In this document: piece after piece, positions 12,038 through 22,004 of the stretch | How the letters are laid out: the number at the start of each line of letters is the position of its first letter | How positions within the stretch are numbered: the first letter of the stretch is position 1 | Assembly (NCBI GenBank): GCA_043228905.1 | Contig: JBHGNT010000002.1 | Location: 8,618,001 to 8,682,000 of the forward strand | DNA length: 64,000 nt | DNA from: Azolla caroliniana | Taxonomy: Eukaryota; Polypodiophyta | Direction of reading: 5' to 3' | Position numbers and translations under genes: made by a program | Notes under the pieces: model-generated | The model's input: the letters and a program-made list of their open reading frames with translations, nothing else | Database searches by the model: none | What the model was told of the DNA's origin: nothing

Positions 12038-12889
12038 GAGAGAGTGTATTCTTCCATAGAGTATTCCTTAATGATGATACATACGAATGATTCGGTTGGA
12101 GATGAAGTGCAACGAAGGCGAAGACGTAATTGTGGATTGGTTCATAGATTTCATGATTCTGATACCGTTTGTCCGAGTTATGCAAAACAGTGAGACTCGG
12201 AAATTATAGGATTTCTCTCCCCTGTTTCTTTGTTTGTTTGTCTTTAGCACAGAAAAGAAATGGGCCTTAATGCCAAATTACAAAACTAGCACTCTATCTT
12301 AAGAATGGATCTTAATGCCAAATTACAAAACTTGTTAGTCCAAGAATGGGCCAAAATTTCTCTAAACTTCTGTCCGCAAAATGATGAGAGGATGGGTACT
12401 TAAGCCCAATCGAACATTGGATGGCTGATAACGTAGGCGGATGTCTAGTACTTTGTCTTCATGGTAATCACGTCGAACAAATCCGCATGTTGATAAAAAT
12501 GCTCGAAAAAAGACTACATGTTTGGATCTCAATATATGATCTCCGATCGTGGTCTTATTGATCTCCAACTATGGCCGTTTGTCCTGTGCTTGTGAGCAAG
12601 TAAAATGCCTTTTAACACATCAAAAGGGATATCACTTTGAACTGACTATTATTTTACAAAAAATGGAATTTAACTTAGAATTTGATGGCACCATCTAAGC
12701 GGTGATAGAAGCTTTACTGAATTTTTTTGAATGAACCTCAAACATCCAAAGCTTGCATCATTGTGATTTAACAAAAGTATATACATTAAAAGCAAAATCA
12801 TTATTAAATGCTAAAATTGGTCACTTCTAAAAGTATATGCACATAATCTTGACTATTGTGAAAATTACTCTAAAAGTATACCTGACTAT
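12038..12889. other. Upstream region of the PPR gene, intergenic
   Basis: No supported gene. It contains an imperfect direct repeat of CTTAATGCCAAATTACAAAAC at about 12265-12330. The promoter of the minus-strand PPR gene should lie in the first few hundred bases, but no distinctive box is visible. Confidence 0.5.
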
Positions 12890-13950
12890 GACGTATAATG
12901 GGTACAATGAATGTACTTTTGAACCTCGAGCAAGCAGAAGGTTCCCCTTATGGAGTGTCCACCCTCCATTCTGGTCTCCTGTTGTATGAAGTAGATGATG
13001 CTCCGGAGGCTATGATAGTCATCAACAAACATCTAATTACTGTCTCCCCTTTTTAGCAACCACGCAAGCAAATGCGTGCAACCCATGTATGGAAAACCGT
13101 ATCTACGGTTACATTATGGATATTATGGAAGTATCGTTGTAAAAGACGATATGAGTCCATAATTCCTCTGCTCTCAAATATATTACCAGAATAATGGGGG
13201 ACCTTATTGGTGGTTGTGTTGGGGCAATGTGACAATATGCCGGGCTCTTCAGAGGTTGTTTTGAAGAAAAGGAAAAAATTACTACAATTATGGAGGAGGT
13301 TACCTCTGTTCACAATCTCCTCTCAAGGATCGTTATGGAAATATCATCACCCTTGGTCCTTGCTTTGACCACTTCTTTTGTATATAATACTCTCTAATTT
13401 TACATTTTTGTAGCCCTCTGGCGCTTTTCTTAATATTAATGGAGGAAATCTTTTTGAAAATAAAAAAAATAAAAAAAATAAAATGAGAAGTTGGCACGGA
13501 CGTCTTCATTAAGTTGTTCGACTGAGATCAATGGAGTTGAGAGCCCAAGTACGTGTCAGACATTATGTAGTACGAGGGTAGAGCCCCTTGGAAGGTTAAG
13601 CTCTAACATGCAAATTCTGATTATTGCACAGTGCTGTGAATTTTTGACTTGGACTGAGTCGAAATGCCATGCCGAATATTGCAGAAATTGAGATCTATGA
13701 GGGGTCACATAATAGGATGCACATGAATCCAAGAGCCAGGTGCTTGATTCCTCATTTGTGAGCAGAACTTCTGACTCAACTGAGTTATCTATGAATAAGA
13801 TGTTCGAGTCATCCATCAATACTTCAATTGATGAGCTGACGTGGTTGACCTCCTCATGTTGGCCACCCTTCTGATAAGCTCACTTAGCTTTATCATTCTT
13901 CACTTTAAAGGTGCGACAGTCAGCCTTGATGTTGTCGCGGAAATCCGTGC
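12890..13950 (-). pseudogene. Decayed copia gag/protease fragment, itself interrupted
   Basis: Minus-strand residue of a copia element related to the intact copy at 27219-32679. 12900-12967 matches about 30470-30540, and 13490-13930 matches about 30560-30970. The readable part (13556-13819) includes STWLLDSCASYYVTPHRSQF, where the intact copy has the protease DSGASFHVTPHRSQF, so the catalytic Gly is now Cys. About 510 bp of unrelated sequence (12968-13480) separates the two matching parts. Confidence 0.72.
12968..13480 (+). mobile_element. Possible 5'-truncated LINE or other retroposed insert
   Basis: This block interrupts the copia fragment exactly where the related element is continuous (after CCACCCTCC). 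Its right end is an A-rich tail (AAAATAAAAAAAATAAAAAA-like, 13457-13484) following an untranslated-looking stretch. That is the structure of a poly(A) retroposon inserted in plus orientation. No reverse-transcriptase motif remains and I did not find a clear target duplication, so the class is a guess. Confidence 0.35.
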
Positions 13951-13956
13951 ATACGT

Positions 13957-14867
13957 TGTCATGAGGATTTTCGGCTATGGTGAGAAAACCCGAGTAGGAT
14001 GAATAAAATGGGGATGTGCAACATTGCACATGATTATTAAGAAAACAAATGTAAAAGGGAAAGGTAAAATGTAAGGTGTTAAAAGTGCACTACAAAAATT
14101 TATAAAGTGTAAATGTGATGTGCACTTATGTGCACATGCACATGTAGACTAAAGGGGAGTACATGAAGTACGGATGTAGTGGGTAGTGGGCATAGTGTGT
14201 GTGTGAGGGGAGGGAGTTAAGGCCCCATCAATCTCTCATCCTAAGATCAAGGCAAACATCCCCATTGAAAGAAGGGATATTTGGCCTCTCTTTTTGTAAT
14301 GTGCCTCACCCCTTACTACTATAAAAGGGAGTGAGGGGTTACAATTGAGGGGATCGCCATTTTGTTGGTTTGGGTAGACCATTAGGGTTTCAGGTCTTAG
14401 GGTTTTGGGTTTAGGGTTTCATTCATTCTTCTTCTTCTTCTTCTTTACCTATCCGGCTAGGGTTTCATCTAACGGTTTACATTCGGCCTATGTGGCCATG
14501 GTTGTAATTCATGTGGTGTTTTCGTAATATGATCATTCGATGGATCTTGTCTTGTCTTTAATCTTAATCTCTCTAGCCTTAATCCTTCTACTCGGTTAAA
14601 CTCCCAAGATTCCTCCCCTTTTCCCACTCCCTAGTCCAAGCCCCCCCGGTCTCGTCCTACCCGACATGCACACGCGGATATCCGCGACAACGTGTCGGCT
14701 TGAACGGGACCATGGGGGTTTTGGACTTGGGAGTAAAAGGGGGAATGGAAGCTCAACCCTTACGACCTCTGAGCTTGGAAGGATAGGAACAATGATCAAA
14801 GGATTAACACAACAAAGAACTAACCGAGACAAGGTTCATCAAACAAATTCCATTACGAGGCACAAAA
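13957..14867 (+). mobile_element. LTR-like sequence of an unassigned element (family X), plus copy
   Basis: Begins TGTCATGAGGATTTTCGGC right after the copia fragment. The same start occurs in reverse at 15864 (TGTCGTGAGGATTTTC) and at 41712 (TGTCGTGATGATTTTCGG). A TATA box TATAAAAG is at 14320-14327, followed by TTAGGGTTT-rich sequence and a CTT microsatellite (about 14425-14443). The repeated outer start, each time with a different flank, supports an LTR boundary. No coding region of this element is recognisable here, and the inner end is uncertain. Confidence 0.5.
14320..14327 (+). promoter_or_regulatory. TATA box of the family-X LTR
   Basis: TATAAAAG about 363 bp into the LTR-like sequence. 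The inverted copy lacks this part and has a (CA)n tract there instead. Confidence 0.45.
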
Positions 14868-15383
14868 TGTTGGGAGACAGGTCCCTCCAGATGGGAAGGG
14901 AGAAGAACAGTGTTGATGAACAAACCGTATGAGGAGTACCCGGCTACGGAGAGCCGGATGGTGCAGACCTGGTGAGGAGTGCTCACCGGATGAAGAGACA
15001 TATTAGTAAATATGTTTATGAGAGTCTATCATGGCTATATTTGTAAATAGCCGAAAAGTCATATTAGTATAAATATGACTTAGGGCAAACTTTTAGGTAG
15101 CAGTTGTTATTCTTGTTGGTGCAAAGAGAGATAGAGCGCGGAACTGTGTACAGAGAGAGAGAGAGAGAGAAAGAGGTTGTTGCCTCTGTTGTAACCGCCG
15201 CCTGTGGTGAGGATCGTGAGCACGAGGTCGTTGCCTCCGTGAACTCACTGTTGTACATTCTAGCATAGTGATAGTTTGCAGCCTGTGGGCTGCCGTGGTT
15301 TTTCCCTTAGTTCGGGTTTTCCACGTAAACATCCTGCGTACTCGTCTCTTCTCTTTGTGTCGTGCATTCATTCCCGTTTTCTG
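14868..15383 (+). mobile_element. Solo copia LTR remnant
   Basis: Starts TGTTGGGAGAC and shares, throughout, the block order of the LTR at 40260-40768 (read in reverse): an AGTAAATATGTT block, a GA repeat, a GTTGTAACC block, GTGGTTTTT and GGTTTTCCA. It is followed at 15383-15410 by a degenerate tRNA-iMet primer site running into CTCGGTTGTGGCCGAGC. No copia internal sequence follows, so only LTR and primer-site residue remain. Confidence 0.65.
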
Positions 15384-15419
15384 TGTATGATTTTAAGCTC
15401 GGTTGTGGCCGAGCATTGC

Positions 15420-15553
15420 GCATAAGGAGCGTTTGAGTTCCCGTCACAAAAGCCACAATATGATTATAACCGCGGCCATATAGGCCGGACTCAAGCACAA
15501 CTAGAGGAAAACCTAACCGAATAGGAAGAAGAACTAAACCCTAATCGAGAGAA

Positions 15554-15587
<34 letters not shown>

Positions 15588-15864
15588 ACACTTACACACA
15601 CACACACACACACCATGCCTAGTACTTATTACACCCTTAGTTCCATGCACTCCTCTTTTCTACATGTGCATGTGCACCTAAGTGCACATCACATTTACTT
15701 CATGAACTTTGTGGTGTACTTTAGCACCTTACATTTCACCTTTCCTATTACATTTGTTTTCTTATTCTTAATCACAAATTCCCTAAGTGCACGTGCAATG
15801 TTGCACATCCCCATTTTATTCGCTCCACCTGGTTTTCTTACCATAGTTGAAAATCCTCACGACA
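15420..15864 (-). mobile_element. LTR-like family X, inverted copy
   Basis: The reverse complement of 15602-15864 aligns over about 260 bp with 13957-14215, and 15430-15540 aligns with about 14430-14530 (GGCCTATATGGCCGCGGTT against GGCCTATGTGGCCATGGTT). The TATA part present in the plus copy is absent and a CA repeat occupies the gap. Confidence 0.55.
15553..15613 (+). repeat. (CA)n microsatellite
   Basis: Nearly pure CA dinucleotide repeat with two small interruptions, lying inside the inverted family-X copy. Confidence 0.95.
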
Positions 15865-16504
15865 TCCACCCTCACCAAACTGTGCATCCACCAGGATGTG
15901 CCAAGAAAGGGGAAGAGGTGAGATTTTTGGCAATGGTGATCAACTGGGTTCCTCTGTACCCTCGTCCGACTTCGTCTTCCACTTCGAGCATGCCCAACCT
16001 TTCCACCTGAACCACCATAGTCACCCGATCCATCATATCCGATCCACCATATTCAACGCTCACACCTTCCTTCCCGACCGGTTGTAGTAGACCTCCCAAA
16101 TGGTGTCGCCGATCCGACTGCTCTTCCTTTGTCTTACTGCACATGTCCTCCAATTGGACTCCTAACCAGTCCAACCACGTGTTGGATACCGTTCGTCATG
16201 CACCTCGTATGTGCCCCTTTCAGCTCGACCGTTGTTGCGAAGGTTCACGCGTGCGTGTTACTTGGGAGGGACCACGGGGGTCTTGGACTAAGGAGTACAA
16301 AGGGATAGAGAAGACCCGAGGTTTGCTTTACGACAATACTACCTCCCGACCCCTTCCCGAGCAAGGGCTCGTTGCCCATTTTGTGGGGCCGGTGGCTTTC
16401 GTTGATCACGACTTGTCGAGTTTTCGAGATCAGCGCACGAGCCAAGTGATCAAATGGGTACAAGCAAAGATGAGTACACAAGATGAACGCACAAGGGGAC
16501 GATA
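15865..16504. other. Unassigned sequence, probable retroelement debris
   Basis: Minus-strand 15872-16174 is open for 100 codons (MDWLGVQLEDMCSKTKEEQ...) and plus-strand 16143-16505 for 120 codons. Neither resembles a family I know. A segment at 16250-16300 resembles 14700-14760 (GGGACCACGGGGGTCTTGGAC against GGGACCATGGGGGTTTTGGAC), which suggests derivation from the same element as the family-X block. Confidence 0.35.
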
Positions 16505-17320
16505 ACACAAACACGAATGCCCGTACGTCTTTATGAGGAGGAGAGGTGCATGGGCACGCTCGTACGCTCCCTCGTCACAAGACCGAATGTACAAGGAAAG
16601 GGACAAGAATACAAACACGAATGCTCATACGTCTTTATGAGGAGGAGAGGTGCATGGGCACGCTCGAACGCTCCCTTGCCACAAGACGTCGAACGTACAA
16701 GGAAGACACAAAACACACGCACAAATGCTCATACTCCTTTATGAGGAGGAGAGGTGCATGGGCAAGCCCGGGCTCCCTCATCACAAGAAGACCGAACGTA
16801 CAAGGAAGACACAAACACACACACAAATGCGCGTACGTCTTTATGAGGAGGAGAGGTGCATGGGCATGCCCGAAATGCTCCCTCGTCACAAGACGGTTGA
16901 ACGTACAAGGAAGACACACACAAATACTCGTACGTCTTTATGAGGAGGAGAGGTGCATGGGCACGCCCGAAACGCTCCCTCGTCACAAGATAATCGAACG
17001 TACAAGGAAGACACAAACACATGCACAAATGCTCGTATGCCTTTGTGAGGAGGAGAGGTGCATGGGCACGCACAAAATGCTTCCCTTGTCACAAGAAGAT
17101 CGAACGTACAAGGAAGACACAAACACACACACAGATGCTCATACGCCTTTATGAGGAGGAGAGCTGCATGGGCAAGCTCGAACGCTCCCTCGTCACAAGA
17201 TGACCGAACGTACAAGGAAGACACAAACACACACACAAATGCTCGTACGTCTTTATAAGGAGGAGAGGTGCATGGACACGCCCGAAACGCTCCCTCTCAC
17301 AAGATGGCCGAATGTACAAA
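16505..17320 (+). repeat. Minisatellite, 8 units of about 104 bp
   Basis: The landmark CTTTATGAGGAGGAGAGGTG recurs at 16529, 16633, 16737, 16839, 16936, 17041, 17147 and 17251 (spacing 97-106 bp). Each unit also has CGCTCCCTCGTCACAAGA and CGAACGTACAAGGAAGACAC. All six frames stay partly open because the unit lacks stops in several phases, which yields several spurious open frames. The units vary by point changes and short indels. Confidence 0.93.
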
Positions 17321-17477
17321 GGGGACGAGAACAAACAAAGAAAGAAAAACACGAATGATATTGGCTAAAGAAATAAATATGTAAGTTCGATTGCAATGCA
17401 AGAGTGCCCATTATAAAATAGGGTTTGATTACAATGTGGCAACTTCTAGTTAGCCACAAACTCAAGAAAACATAAAT

Positions 17478-17510
17478 AACACCGGGTCATTTGAAACAGG
17501 TAATATGTCG
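17478..17510 (+). repeat. Left terminal inverted repeat of the DNA transposon
   Basis: Begins AACACCGGGTCATTTGAAAC and ends GGTAATATGTCG. It is an exact reverse complement of 37873-37905 over 33 bases, after which similarity stops. The target duplication AAAT is at 17474-17477. Because the flanks are A/T rich, the edge could be shifted by one or two bases (TAA before CACC on the left, TTA after GGTG on the right). Confidence 0.92.
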
Positions 17511-17804
17511 CATTATGAGAACACTACGTCGAAAAAGGGCACAAAAGCACGCAGTTTTCAAAAAGACACGACGCATGTGTAAAGCTTTTCAGAAAAGGTG
17601 GCAAAATATATTGAATTTCAACATGACTACCACTTTGAGTCATAAGTAAAATGCCTCCAAAAATACATCACCAAAATTACAAAATAATGTACAACATGTC
17701 TACCAGTTACAATTATGCATATTCGTGAGTTTACATCCAAAACAAATTTACAAAGTTTCCGATCATGGAGTAAAACAATCCCCAACTTGAACCAAACCAA
17801 TATA
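17511..17804. other. Subterminal non-coding region of the DNA transposon, left
   Basis: Lies between the left inverted repeat and the stop of the DUF7869-type gene. It should hold that gene's 3' UTR and possibly transposase binding sites. I see no clear long internal repeat shared with the right subterminal region beyond a short AAAAAGGG-type motif on both sides. Confidence 0.4.
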
Positions 17805-20477
17805 TTAAGACATGTCTGATGGACTAGAAGAGCATTCTGACGTCTCATCCTTATCATCAGTGGCAATCAAAGCATTATCCTCATCCAATTCCAACCCAAC
17901 ATCTTTGTGGTTATGAGAATTGCTTCTGGTTATTCTCTGTATTTCGTTTGACACCATGTTTGGAAATTTCTCCTTTATTATCTTGATAGTTGCTTGTCTT
18001 AGATGACCTGATTTTGTCAATGAGAAGTCATATACTAGTATGTCAACACGGTCTAGTGCGAGAGTAGCCGTGCTCGGTATATTCTTTCTTCTTCTCTTTC
18101 TGCTTGAACATCCGACATCCTTAACCATCTCTAAAGAATACTTTCCTGTAAATGCATCAGTTGAATTTGTCTGATACCAATGGACTACTATTGACTTTGT
18201 CTGACTACTTTCTTCATCCCTTACTAATTCAATAATTTTTGCAATCCAAAATGGATGGCCCAAGGTATCGTCCCCTGCTAATGTTGCAACCAACATTCCC
18301 ACTTGTAGTTCTTGCAAATTACCTTGCCATCTTGCCTCAACAGTACCTGACTTTCTTGGTCCCACATAAATATCTCTTTGCAGTGGCCGAACTAAATCAT
18401 GAAGCTCCATATTATTCGATTGTTGGTGATGAGTCTGCGATATCGTTGATGTCATCCCAATGTTCCATGTGAATGGGATACGGATTGGCCATAAACCGGC
18501 GATGTAATTATCTAAAATGGTGCGTTGATGGGTGAAGAAAATCTCCCACCATTCAACATCCTCATCACCGACATACTTCTTAGTCCGATCAATATTATTT
18601 TGTTTCTCTACTAGACATCTCAACCAATATGCCCTTTGTTCATCAATAGTACTATTTGGTGCTACATTTTTACAATCATCATATGGCATTTGTTGTGCAC
18701 CATGTAGAGGTTCATCTGGGATATGAAGAAGGAGCCTACAACCTTCTTGGGGCTCCCATTGTGCACTAGATGAGTATTGTTTCGCAAACAACACCGTCAT
18801 CTTGAGGTGGGCCGATCTTTGTTTTATGAGGAAGACATGGTTGAAACTTATATTATTAAGAGGTGCAAGCACCCTACCTTTAGTCCCGTCACTATCCATG
18901 CAGAAACGTTTAAAGTCGTATACTTCTTCCAAGTGTTGTACTTCAGGCTTTGGTGTATATGCTTCACTAATCAATTTGGATAGCGTGGGAAGTGTGAAAG
19001 CATTACAACGAGCAAGTTTCTTTGAGAACCTACTGAACATTTGATCTATGTGATCATGGGTATGACCAACCAACAAGAAGTTAACCTTTATCTTTTTAAA
19101 TATGCCCCTCTCTACTAGCATGCTTAGATAGCCGAAGACAATTGAGTTCTTATTCTCTCTTGCTATGTTGTCTAGTTGCACATATAGAACTGGCGGGAGT
19201 ATACCTGACCATGATTGCAATACCCTGTGCATGACAGTGATAGTAAGATTAGGGCCGTTGTGGATATTGGGATAAGTTAAGAACACTTGCGGTCTTATAG
19301 TTTGACAGTATGTCAAACAACCCACTAGATGCATTTGCACGAGACACTCATCTCCAATATCCTTGGGGAGTCTTTGAAAATGCGGCACACAAGTTTTCTT
19401 TTGATCCATGCCGTCAATAATCATGCACATATACTTTTCGGGAGATTGAAACGCTTTTTGTCGGTGATGCATAGCCTTAGTATGTTCCAATGCCTGACTT
19501 TCACGATGTTCTTTTAACAGGTTCTTGTAATTCTTGATCTCTACATCTGATTTTCCACCCTTGGCCATACTTTTTAAACTCGCACATATTGAGCAGACTC
19601 CCATTCGCACCTTTCGTGGGATAACCACGTTATTAAATTGTAACCTCCATAGTCGATTAAAATGCCTGTATTGTATGTAAGGCTCAACATCGGAAGACAT
19701 GTCGTCCTTGTACGATTGGTAAACTTCCCTTCGAGTAAAGTTATCTGACAAATGAAGTCTTCCTGTCGTTGGCATAACTTCGCACTGTTTTGAAAAATAT
19801 ACCTCCATCCACCTAATTGCCTGTTGCTCAATTTGACCCTTACATCCAGAACCATTTTGATCGAACTGTACCCAGGAGCCCTTCACAAGTCGCTCTTGAA
19901 CTCGTTGCAGCCGCATATGTCCAATGCTATGAGTGATTTTAAAAGCTGCTCGACAACACTTGGTATTTAGTCCAAGGAAATATTCAACTTGCGTTGAATT
20001 AGGCCCTGCTTTGTGATCCAATTTAAGTTGCATATGCGAAAGAAGAAATGTATCTTGCTCTTCCCCATTAAGCGACAAGTATTTTTGTTGTGTTTCACGT
20101 AACCTTGACTTTCCATAAGTTGATAGACAGAGATTCGCACAACACGATTTGTTCAAGTCGCATAGAAGTTGACGATCAAAACATAAGAAATTAAATCTCT
20201 TTTCACTAACTTGTCGAGGAACTCTTTTAAATGCTAGAGGTTTAGTAATGCTATTGTTATCTATCGACGAAGAATCGTCCGCTTGTAAGCTTGCATGAAG
20301 AGGGCCATCAACAGGATCAATTGAAAACAGAGAATTCGAAGTACTAGGAGCCACACTTTTCTGTTTAAGCCGCGAATGTTTTTTGTGGTCGTACTCTTCT
20401 ATTGAGAAATACGAGTTGTCTGACAATGAAAAGGGGGCAATAGAAAAAAGAGATGTTCTACTTGTAGAAGAAGACAT
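17805..20477 (-). CDS. DUF7869-type protein, probable transposase of the DNA transposon
   Basis: Intact 890-aa intronless frame. The central region resembles the DUF7869 family by recalled pattern: MIIDGMDQKK (about 354-361), LYVQLDNIARENKN (about 431-444) and FLLVGHTHDHIDQMFSRFS (about 467-485). These acidic/His blocks have the spacing and strand-like context of an RNase H-fold (DDE-like) nuclease. Upstream are Cys-rich segments (CCANLC about 112; VCSICASL about 295). The C-terminal part has an SH3/Tudor-like stretch (PFWIAKIIEL...IVVHWYQT, about 745-775) and a basic patch SSRKRRRKN (about 800) that may be a nuclear signal. The N-terminus is Ser-rich. A TATA-like TATATA at 20543-20548 (minus) precedes the start. 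Location inside the inverted repeats makes transposase the natural role; catalysis is inferred, not shown. Confidence 0.8.
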   Translation of the reverse strand: MSSSTSRTSLFSIAPFSLSDNSYFSIEEYDHKKHSRLKQKSVAPSTSNSLFSIDPVDGPLHASLQADDSSSIDNNSITKPLAFKRVPRQVSEKRFNFLCFDRQLLCDLNKSCCANLCLSTYGKSRLRETQQKYLSLNGEEQDTFLLSHMQLKLDHKAGPNSTQVEYFLGLNTKCCRAAFKITHSIGHMRLQRVQERLVKGSWVQFDQNGSGCKGQIEQQAIRWMEVYFSKQCEVMPTTGRLHLSDNFTRREVYQSYKDDMSSDVEPYIQYRHFNRLWRLQFNNVVIPRKVRMGVCSICASLKSMAKGGKSDVEIKNYKNLLKEHRESQALEHTKAMHHRQKAFQSPEKYMCMIIDGMDQKKTCVPHFQRLPKDIGDECLVQMHLVGCLTYCQTIRPQVFLTYPNIHNGPNLTITVMHRVLQSWSGILPPVLYVQLDNIARENKNSIVFGYLSMLVERGIFKKIKVNFLLVGHTHDHIDQMFSRFSKKLARCNAFTLPTLSKLISEAYTPKPEVQHLEEVYDFKRFCMDSDGTKGRVLAPLNNISFNHVFLIKQRSAHLKMTVLFAKQYSSSAQWEPQEGCRLLLHIPDEPLHGAQQMPYDDCKNVAPNSTIDEQRAYWLRCLVEKQNNIDRTKKYVGDEDVEWWEIFFTHQRTILDNYIAGLWPIRIPFTWNIGMTSTISQTHHQQSNNMELHDLVRPLQRDIYVGPRKSGTVEARWQGNLQELQVGMLVATLAGDDTLGHPFWIAKIIELVRDEESSQTKSIVVHWYQTNSTDAFTGKYSLEMVKDVGCSSRKRRRKNIPSTATLALDRVDILVYDFSLTKSGHLRQATIKIIKEKFPNMVSNEIQRITRSNSHNHKDVGLELDEDNALIATDDKDETSECSSSPSDMS

Positions 20478-20774
20478 TTGAGGGAGTCTAACTGTATTCT
20501 AAAACCTTCTTTTGAGAAAATTAAGGAATGCTGAAGCCTAACTATATAACTACCCGAACACTTAGATTAACTATATTATTTTCCGAAATTTTCCTAAAAA
20601 ACAAATAATTAAAAATTATTTTTTATTTTAAAAAGAATGCTAAAGTCTTCTATATAAGGAGGTTAGAAATTTCATTTTCATTATCACGTGAAAGAATCCA
20701 TCGAGCTCAGAGCACAGGCCAATTTTCGAGCACTCAGAAGCACATCGTGGACAGCACTACCTCCGGCATGAACC
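20478..20774. promoter_or_regulatory. Divergent promoter region between the two transposon genes
   Basis: Just under 300 bp, AT-rich, shared by the two outward-reading genes. TATATAAGG at 20651-20659 faces the methyltransferase gene, about 120 bp before its ATG. TATATA at 20543-20548 read on the minus strand faces the DUF7869-type gene, about 65 bp before its ATG. A CACGTG-like ATCACGTGAA is at about 20683-20692. The arrangement suggests coordinate expression. Confidence 0.6.
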
Positions 20775-22004
20775 ATGAACAAGGGAAAGAAAATCGTCAG
20801 GTTAGTAATATTCATTACATTTTTTAAGATTCCTAAAGATTTCTTAAAGATTCCTTTCCTCAACACATAGAAATTTTATTTTATTTTGTACAACGAACTT
20901 GGAAAGCAATTCTGAAAGCCAGGACCTTTCAACCGAAATCCGATGCTCAACGCAAATCCGATGCACTGCATTGGATTTCGGTTGAAGGTCCTACCTTTCA
21001 ACGCAAAATCCGATGCACTGCATCGGATTTTGGTTGAAAAAAATGTTGTTTTTGCGATAAAAAACTATCGCATGGGACCATAAAATTGACGTAATTTAAA
21101 TGATAATTTGCGTGATTTAGATAAAATTGTACATTGTTTCTATGTTTTCACCAACGTTTTTAATTTCAGTGAACCCAGACAAAAAGTTCCTTCATTTAGA
21201 TTGAAGATTCGATCTCCGACAAAACGAGATTCTGGCTCCTTCATGAAGGACACGAGTAAAAAGAATTTATTTGACTCAACGGGGGAAGGAGGATCCAAGT
21301 CATCTGTGGCTACTACCAAAATCAACAAAGGTAGTACGCAAGAGGAGAAAACGGTTGAGGTGAAATATAAGGATTACCCCGAACTTGAATGGTGTCTCTC
21401 TTATGTCGAGGAGGATGGGGTGCTGTTATTGATAACGGCAAAATCGGACGGGGAAGGGAAACTTCAGCTTGGAAAAACATTTAATTACGGGCATGTAACC
21501 AAGCTAGAGTACGAAGACATTGACTCTACAAGTATTTTAATCGACGTCTCGAGCTCAGTTGGCAACAGGCGATTGCGACTTGATGAGGGAAACCTAGTAC
21601 CGGAATCTTGCAATCCCAAGGCTTTGCGTAAAGACCTGCAAACGAAAAATAACTTGTTGGTAGCTCTTCGGCCGTACGTGACAAGAGAGATGATGACCGG
21701 TGAAGCAGAAACTCCACCGAAAAAGTCTAGGAAGACAAATCCTGTTCAAAAGAAATATACTAAATGACCACGACCCGAAGAAGAAGAAGAAGAAGAAATA
21801 TTAGAGTTCGTGGAAGAAGAAGACGACCAACAAGTCGACGTCGTGGCTCCAGGCGGACAACTATCTTCTGGTGTCCTGACGTCAGAACAAAATAAAATAA
21901 GAGAAAATATTGTGAAGACTAAACTTGTGCGCAGGGGCCAGCTATTTCATTTGCCCATTACTTCTATCCAAAGGCCCCCCATTGACCCCGTGACTGGAAG
22001 ACGT
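20775..22004 (+). pseudogene. ParB-DNA methyltransferase gene, 5' part (exons 1 and 2a)
   Basis: Exon 1 is 20775-20800 (MNKGKKIV plus two bases); intron 1 is 20801-21169 (GTTAGT to TTTAATTTCAG); exon 2 runs from 21170 to the retroelement insertion after 22004. The encoded N-terminal third is basic-acidic with KYKDYPELEWCLSYVEEDGVLLLI, which I do not recognise, then a run of seven Glu, then the first ParB-like strand RRGQLFHLPITSIQRPPI (about residues 263-280). An in-frame TGA at 21765-21767 interrupts it; the codon sits between KKYTK and PRPEEE and is most simply CGA changed to TGA. Coding resumes in the same frame. The gene continues at 34819 after the insertion in perfect frame. Confidence 0.8.
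20801..21169 (+). other. Intron 1 of the methyltransferase gene, with hairpin-forming repeats
   Basis: The donor GTTAGT and acceptor TTTTAATTTCAG join AG|T into a Ser codon and leave the long frame open. Within it, 20922-20947 and 20968-20991 are near-perfect inverted repeats around GACCTTTCAACCGAAATCC, and 20996-21038 forms a second hairpin from a related sequence centred on CCGATGCACTGCATCGG. Confidence 0.7.

Noticed and set aside
14385-14440. Telomere-like TTTAGGG repeats
   Set aside because: Only two or three imperfect, separated copies inside an LTR-like sequence with a TATA box; not a telomeric tract.
16505-17320. Tandem array resembling a CRISPR array, or a repeat protein of about 200 aa
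   Set aside because: Units are contiguous diverged copies of about 104 bp with no repeat-spacer alternation, in a plant nuclear context. Open frames exist on both strands and in several phases, as expected of a minisatellite.
17805-20477. Host gene unrelated to the transposon
   Set aside because: Considered because the frame is long and intact, but it lies within the inverted repeats beside the divergent methyltransferase gene, and its central motifs fit a transposase-like fold.
21765-21767. A tiny intron removing the in-frame TGA
   Set aside because: The only GT...AG pair around it would give an intron of about 37 bases, too short for plants; a CGA-to-TGA change is simpler.
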